64,000 nt of DNA, taken from positions 62,001 to 126,000 of the forward strand of contig NZ_VTTL01000012.1 of NCBI RefSeq assembly GCF_008364685.1, written 5' to 3'. The position numbers were made by a program, and so were the translations under genes. The DNA is from Xanthobacter oligotrophicus. Its GTDB lineage: Bacteria; Pseudomonadota; Alphaproteobacteria; Rhizobiales; Xanthobacteraceae. The notes under the pieces were generated by a model that was not told the origin of the DNA, did no database searches, and saw only the letters and a program-made list of their open reading frames with translations. Positions 61,401 through 64,000 of this stretch are shown here, in pieces (position 1 is the stretch's first letter; every line of letters begins with the position of its first letter).

Positions 61401-64000
61401 AAGGCGCCGCCCGCCTTCCACACGGCAAGCAAGGCGGCGATGAGGTCCGGCCCCCGTGGCAGGCCGACGCCCACCCGCGTTTCCGGCCCGACCCCTTGGG
61501 CGACGAGCACATGGGCGAGGCGGTTGGCCTCAGCCTCCAGCGTGGCGAAGGATGTGACCGTGTCGCCGAAGATCACCGCCGGCGCGTCAGGCCGCAGCTG
61601 TGCTTGCAAGGCGATGAGGTCCGGCACCGGGACGTCGGGCAGGGCGCTTTGGTCCGGCCAGGGGGCGGCGTGGGCGGCGAGCGCCGCCTTATCCACCAGC
61701 GCGAGCAGATCGAGCCGCGTATCGGGTGCGGCGACGGCGGCCCGGCCGAGGGTCGCGAAGGCCTCGGCGAAGCGGCCCACGGTGGCCGGCTCGAACAGGT
61801 CCAGCGCATAGCCGAAGGCCAGCACGAGGCCGCCATCGGCGGTCTCCGTGGTCTCCAGCGCCAGGTCGAACTGCTGGCCGCCGCTGTCGCGGGTGAAGGC
61901 GTCCACGCGCGCTCCAGCCCGGCGCGGCAAGTGGGTGTAGAGGGTCTGGAACAGCGGGTGCCGGCTGAGGCTGCGGGCGGTGCCGAGGGCGTCCAGCACC
62001 CGATCCAGCGGCACGTGCTGGTGAGCCTGCGCCTCCACCACGCCGTCGCGGGCGCGGCGCAGCACCTCTCCGAACGCCGCCGCGCCGTCCACCCGGAGGC
62101 GCACTGGTAGGGTGTTCACGAACAGGCCCATGGTCTCGTGGTCGCCGGCCGCTGCACGGTTGGCGAAGGCGAGGCCTACGCACAGGTCATCGGCGCCCGA
62201 GAGGCGGTGGAGCAGCACGTTGAACAGGGCGATGAGCGCTATGGGCAAGGTGGCGTCGGCGGACGCGGCGAGCGCCCGTAGGTTGGCCGTCAGGGCCGGG
62301 TCGAAAGTGATTTCGAGGCGCCCGCCGCGATGGCTCGCCTCGGCCGGCCGGGGATGGTCGGCGGGCAGGGTGGTGAGCGCGGGTGCATCCGTGAGGCGGG
62401 CGCGCCAGAAGGCGAGGCCGGCTTCGTCCGGGGCTTCCGCCGCCTGCCGGTGGGCATAAGCAAGGTAGGACCCGGTAGGCGGTAGGGCGGGTGCCGATCC
62501 TGCAGCGCGCGCAGCATAGGCGGCGGAGAGTTCCTCGCTCAAAAGGTCCAGGGACCAGCCGTCGCAGATCAGGTGGTGAAGGGTGACGAGCAGTTCGTCC
62601 TGCCCATCCGGCCGGCGTACCAGCAGGGCGCGAGCGAGGGGCGCCGCTGCAAGGTCGAACGGTGCTTCCGCATGGGTCTTTGCGAGGGCGGCATAGGCGG
62701 CGCCGTCCGCGTCATCGCCAAGGTCTGCGACGGCGAGCGGAAGGTCGGCGGCCAGTTCCTCCTGCACCGCATCACCGACCTCGGTGCGCAGGAAGCGCGT
62801 GCGCAGCGCCCCGTGGCGGGCCACGAGGTCCGTGAGCGCGTGGGCGAGCGCGTCTGGGTCGACCGGCGCGGGAAAGCGGATGCCGCCGGCGACGTGATAG
62901 GCGGCCCGGCTCGCCGCACCCGCAGCCACCTCGGAGAGGAACCACATGCGCCGCTGCGCGGGGGTGAGCGGCGCCGGGCCGTCCGGCGTGGTCACGGGCG
63001 CGGCGAGTTCGGGTGCTGCCGCCTCGATCTGCTCCAGCGCGGCGGCGAGGCGGCCGAGGGTGGGGTGGCGGAACAGCTCCGCCACGGGCACGTCCAGCCC
63101 GAGCGCGGCGAGGCGTGCCCGCACCCGCATGGCCTCCACCGAATTGCCGCCGAGGGCGAAGAAATGGCTGTCGGCCGTGATGTCCTGCCGCCCCAGCACC
63201 TCGGACCAGATGACGGCGAGCTTCTCGGCCATGGCGCTGGCCGCGGGTGCGGGCGCAACCGGGGCGGAAACGGAGGCAGTTGCACCCGCCCGGTCCTCCA
63301 GTACGCCGTCGCGCAGGATGGCGAAGGCGTCGAGGGTGTTGTCTCCATAACCGCGCGCCACCGCACTGCGCTGCAGCTTGCCGCTGGAGGTGCGCGGCAG
63401 CGCGCCGGGCTCCAGCAGCACCACGACCCGCGCCGGTTCGAGGAAGGCGTCGCCCACCACCTCCGATACCAGCGCCGCGATGCTTTCCGCCGACGCGGTC
63501 TTGCGGGTGCGACGGGAGATTTCCACGGCGATGCCGATGCCCTCGCCATCGTTGCAGGCCACCGGGAAAGCGGCGATGCGGCCCTGCCGCACCAGGTCCA
63601 CCTCCCGCTCGATCACCTCCTCGATGTCGTGGGGGTAAAGGTTCTGGCCGCGGATGATGATGAGGTCCTTGGCCCGGCCCGCGAGATAAAGCTGCCCACC
63701 GGACAGGAAGCCGAGATCGCCGGTGCGCAGCATGCGCACGCCGCCGATGTCGGGGAAGGTGGCTGCGGTGGCGGCGGGGTTGTTCCAATAGCCCTGGGCG
63801 ATGCTGGGGCCGAAGGCGACCACGTCGCCCACCCGGCCGTCCGCCATCGGCGCGCCGGTGGCGGGATCAAGGATGCGCACGCCGTGGTCGGCGGCCGGAA
63901 CGCCGCACGCGACCACGCGCACGGCCTCGGGTCCCTCACCCGGCTGTGCTTCTCCCGCGGCGAGGCGGGGGGCATCGAAGCCGGGCGCCATCAGGCCCTC
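55433..64000 (-). CDS. Nonribosomal peptide synthetase, (FAAL)-T-C-A-T-E-C-A-T, 5' end cut by the window
   Basis: The frame is open through base 64000, so the N-terminus is missing; at least 2855 residues are visible. The order is: C-terminal half of a fatty acyl-AMP ligase (LAGRAKDLIIIRGQNLYPHD); carrier FFALGGNSVEAMR; condensation HHLICDGW; adenylation 1 with pocket D,G,E,G,S,G,G,I,S; carrier FFELGGDSILSLQ; epimerisation HHLVVDAVSW; condensation HHLLLDGWSS; adenylation 2 with pocket D,F,W,N,I,G,M,V,H, the textbook threonine code; carrier FFALGGHSLSATQ. With the downstream C-A-T-TE protein it predicts acyl-X-Thr-X with the first X turned to D. It is coupled to the next gene by ATGA overlap. 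Confidence 0.93.
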   Translation of the reverse strand, partial: EGLMAPGFDAPRLAAGEAQPGEGPEAVRVVACGVPAADHGVRILDPATGAPMADGRVGDVVAFGPSIAQGYWNNPAATAATFPDIGGVRMLRTGDLGFLSGGQLYLAGRAKDLIIIRGQNLYPHDIEEVIEREVDLVRQGRIAAFPVACNDGEGIGIAVEISRRTRKTASAESIAALVSEVVGDAFLEPARVVVLLEPGALPRTSSGKLQRSAVARGYGDNTLDAFAILRDGVLEDRAGATASVSAPVAPAPAASAMAEKLAVIWSEVLGRQDITADSHFFALGGNSVEAMRVRARLAALGLDVPVAELFRHPTLGRLAAALEQIEAAAPELAAPVTTPDGPAPLTPAQRRMWFLSEVAAGAASRAAYHVAGGIRFPAPVDPDALAHALTDLVARHGALRTRFLRTEVGDAVQEELAADLPLAVADLGDDADGAAYAALAKTHAEAPFDLAAAPLARALLVRRPDGQDELLVTLHHLICDGWSLDLLSEELSAAYAARAAGSAPALPPTGSYLAYAHRQAAEAPDEAGLAFWRARLTDAPALTTLPADHPRPAEASHRGGRLEITFDPALTANLRALAASADATLPIALIALFNVLLHRLSGADDLCVGLAFANRAAAGDHETMGLFVNTLPVRLRVDGAAAFGEVLRRARDGVVEAQAHQHVPLDRVLDALGTARSLSRHPLFQTLYTHLPRRAGARVDAFTRDSGGQQFDLALETTETADGGLVLAFGYALDLFEPATVGRFAEAFATLGRAAVAAPDTRLDLLALVDKAALAAHAAPWPDQSALPDVPVPDLIALQAQLRPDAPAVIFGDTVTSFATLEAEANRLAHVLVAQGVGPETRVGVGLPRGPDLIAALLAVWKAGGAFVPFDPDHPAERIAHILADAGTKLVLAREGVAPGVPNLDPERLDLSSQPASPVGRTTHPDQLAYLVYTSGSTGRPKGVMVAHGALSGHCRATGALYETSERTREFHFLSMSFDGAHERWMVPLIHGGAIILTDRTPWATADTLDTLTRHHATHGGFPPAYLDALAETAQARGEAPGVDILSFGGEAMPAESFARIAGALKPRLLINGYGPTEAVISPLAWKVPAATVLDTPHVPIGRAVGMRRAYVLDGALNPLPVGVPGELYVAGEGLARGYQGMPGATAERFLPDPFGPPGGRMYRTGDRARWRADGTAEYLGRTDRQIKLRGFRIEPGEVEAALRALPDVGAAAVALKTMGASAQLVGYVVATAGTVPDPTALREALTRRLPDHMVPARLMVLDALPLTPNGKVDYAALPVPERPAPAPESRPPQTEDERLLALVWAEVLRLPEDPDLDANFFELGGDSILSLQIVARARRAGLVLSARDLFEHQTIARLAGAARREETPAAPAAPRGPLPLTPLQRAFLDSGAPRLHHFNQTLVLSPTRPLDAAHLAAAIDHVTRQHGALHLRFTRRPDGNWRQEEAEVATTPPLAVVAAADSAAAATLFAALESALDIAAGPLFRALLANLEDGAQQLFLTAHHLVVDAVSWRILLDEIESTYLGLEQGRPLASPDPGTPFAVRTTHRPASTGPVVATALPCDHPDGPNTFAHRRVPRLAVDATQVEALRQVALAHHARLDDLLLAAVVRATGRLRGLPQLTVGIEGHGRDLVPGADFSRTVGWFTALSMAALPLEDDLRRALLATKEAARRAVADAEAPPPGLIFNHLGRVDAGRGSSLFALDAMDLSTDPDLPLGAELIVDASETEAGAELRLTTSAARWDEATLARLNEAIAADLARMAILDGDGASPSDFPLAGLAQSALDRLALPWREIEDLYPLTPTQQGILFHALEGSGEGAYVNQLRVTIAGLDAQRFAAAWARAVARHDILRSAFLWTADLGAPLQAVRRHVPFGVQHHPPMDAADTAALDAIAQDDRARGFALDAAPLMRVRLVPLGSEAHHFIWTAHHLLLDGWSSARLMAEVLADYADAPMPPPPARFRDHVAALATPRGDGEAFWRTRLAQLEEPSLLAATTTGPAVHRHLTVPLAAERWDRLGTAAKAQRVTLASLFQAAWALVLKHMTGRPAVAFGTTVSGRPDDDPRMESVLGLFIATVPTILTVPGSGQAADFVRHVQAESVATTAHADTPLVDILRWAGRSGQALFDSLLVFENYPMDAALKARTVDGLAFGPVVSQEATNFPLTLSVITDAEPRLAWSYDAARFSPAAMEQLSSRLLLALDLLAGQPEADLSALSLALPQEIAAARAHGIAAAPVAELSPVHELIAAQARLRPDAIAVTCGADALTYGDLDRHAERLARRLADAGVGPGDIVGISAERAPALIAGLLAILKTGAAYLPLDPIYPQARRAYMIGDAGVRCILADTTNAADLPQTGLRHIPLDLYGEAEEDAAAMRHWPSPHPDQPAYVIYTSGSTGAPKGVVVNHGNVARLLTATAPWFGFGPDDVWTLFHAYGFDFSVWEIFGALSFGGRLVVVPQAVSRAPEEVLDLVVRERVTVLNQTPSAFRPFLQAALARAEKPDLALRHVIFGGEALDVGVLGPWYERFGIKARLVNMYGITETTVHVTYRPLGPGDVAGASRSPIGGPIPDLTLHLLDDLLDPVPIGVPGELCVGGAGLASGYLKRPGLTAARFVPDPFGPPGSRLYLSGDKAVRRPDGTLDYLGRGDGQVKIRGFRIELGEIEARLRDDAAVTDAAVVVRELPGGPALVAYVVAGGPVDPAAVRARLQAGLPDYMVPAHVVALNVLPLTANGKLDRAALPEPRATAITSAPPEGADEEALAAIWRDVLGAGEIGREDNFFALGGHSLSATQVRLEIRERLGVEVPVRRLFECQTLRSLALVLAETRDTGAPATESAPGQALGADALAQMDALLGELEG

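Overview
The window is about 64 kb of high-GC, densely packed DNA from an alphaproteobacterium. It resembles the Hyphomicrobiales (Xanthobacter/Azorhizobium/Ancylobacter-like), judged from protein types, GC-rich codon use and one palindromic intergenic repeat; I could not run a taxonomic search. It holds two functional blocks. I see no rRNA, tRNA, CRISPR array, transposase or integrase.

Block 1 (about 1-41,050) is an organosulfur-scavenging and sulfur-handling island. It has two complete oligopeptide/dipeptide-type ABC importers (920-8133, with two tandem substrate-binding proteins; 23786-29424). It also has one sulfonate/nitrate-type importer with two binding proteins (36767-41047). Four LLM flavin monooxygenases, a DszC/SfnC-like acyl-CoA-dehydrogenase-fold monooxygenase, a TauD-type dioxygenase, an aldo/keto reductase, a nitroreductase and two FAD oxidoreductases are spread through it. 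Sulfane-sulfur handling is covered by a membrane rhodanese, a four-domain rhodanese, a periplasmic rhodanese and a TsuA/YeeE-type thiosulfate transporter.

The centre of block 1 is a minus-strand operon from 17439 down to 8158: FAD oxidoreductase, two LLM monooxygenases, serine O-acetyltransferase, a Family 2 encapsulin shell protein with a cyclic-nucleotide-binding domain, a cysteine desulfurase with a ~188-residue disordered N-terminal extension (the encapsulated cargo type), and a rhodanese. The likely flow is: import of organosulfur compounds, oxidative C-S cleavage, O-acetylserine supply for cysteine synthesis, then cysteine desulfuration inside a protein nanocompartment.

Many proteins of this block have almost no sulfur amino acids. 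The encapsulin shell, two peptide-type binding proteins, the TauD homologue, the DszC-like enzyme and the nitroreductase contain no Met or Cys beyond the start codon (a sulfur-sparing signature). AT-rich palindromes lie at the divergent promoters of this block, and four of those regions share an 18-bp motif, suggesting one regulon.

Block 2 (about 41,050-64,000) is a siderophore system. It has a FecI-type sigma factor, a FecR-type anti-sigma factor, a TonB-dependent transducer with an STN domain, FhuC, a second ECF sigma factor, FhuD, a fused FhuB and an FhuF-type ferric-siderophore reductase on the plus strand. Facing them on the minus strand are two large NRPS genes, the first cut by the window end, with order (FAAL)-T-C-A-T-E-C-A-T / C-A-T-TE. 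The middle A domain reads as threonine; the first and third share an identical unassigned pocket. A lipidated tripeptide-type, probably hydroxamate, siderophore is inferred. Matching candidate ECF promoters lie before fecR and the receptor gene.
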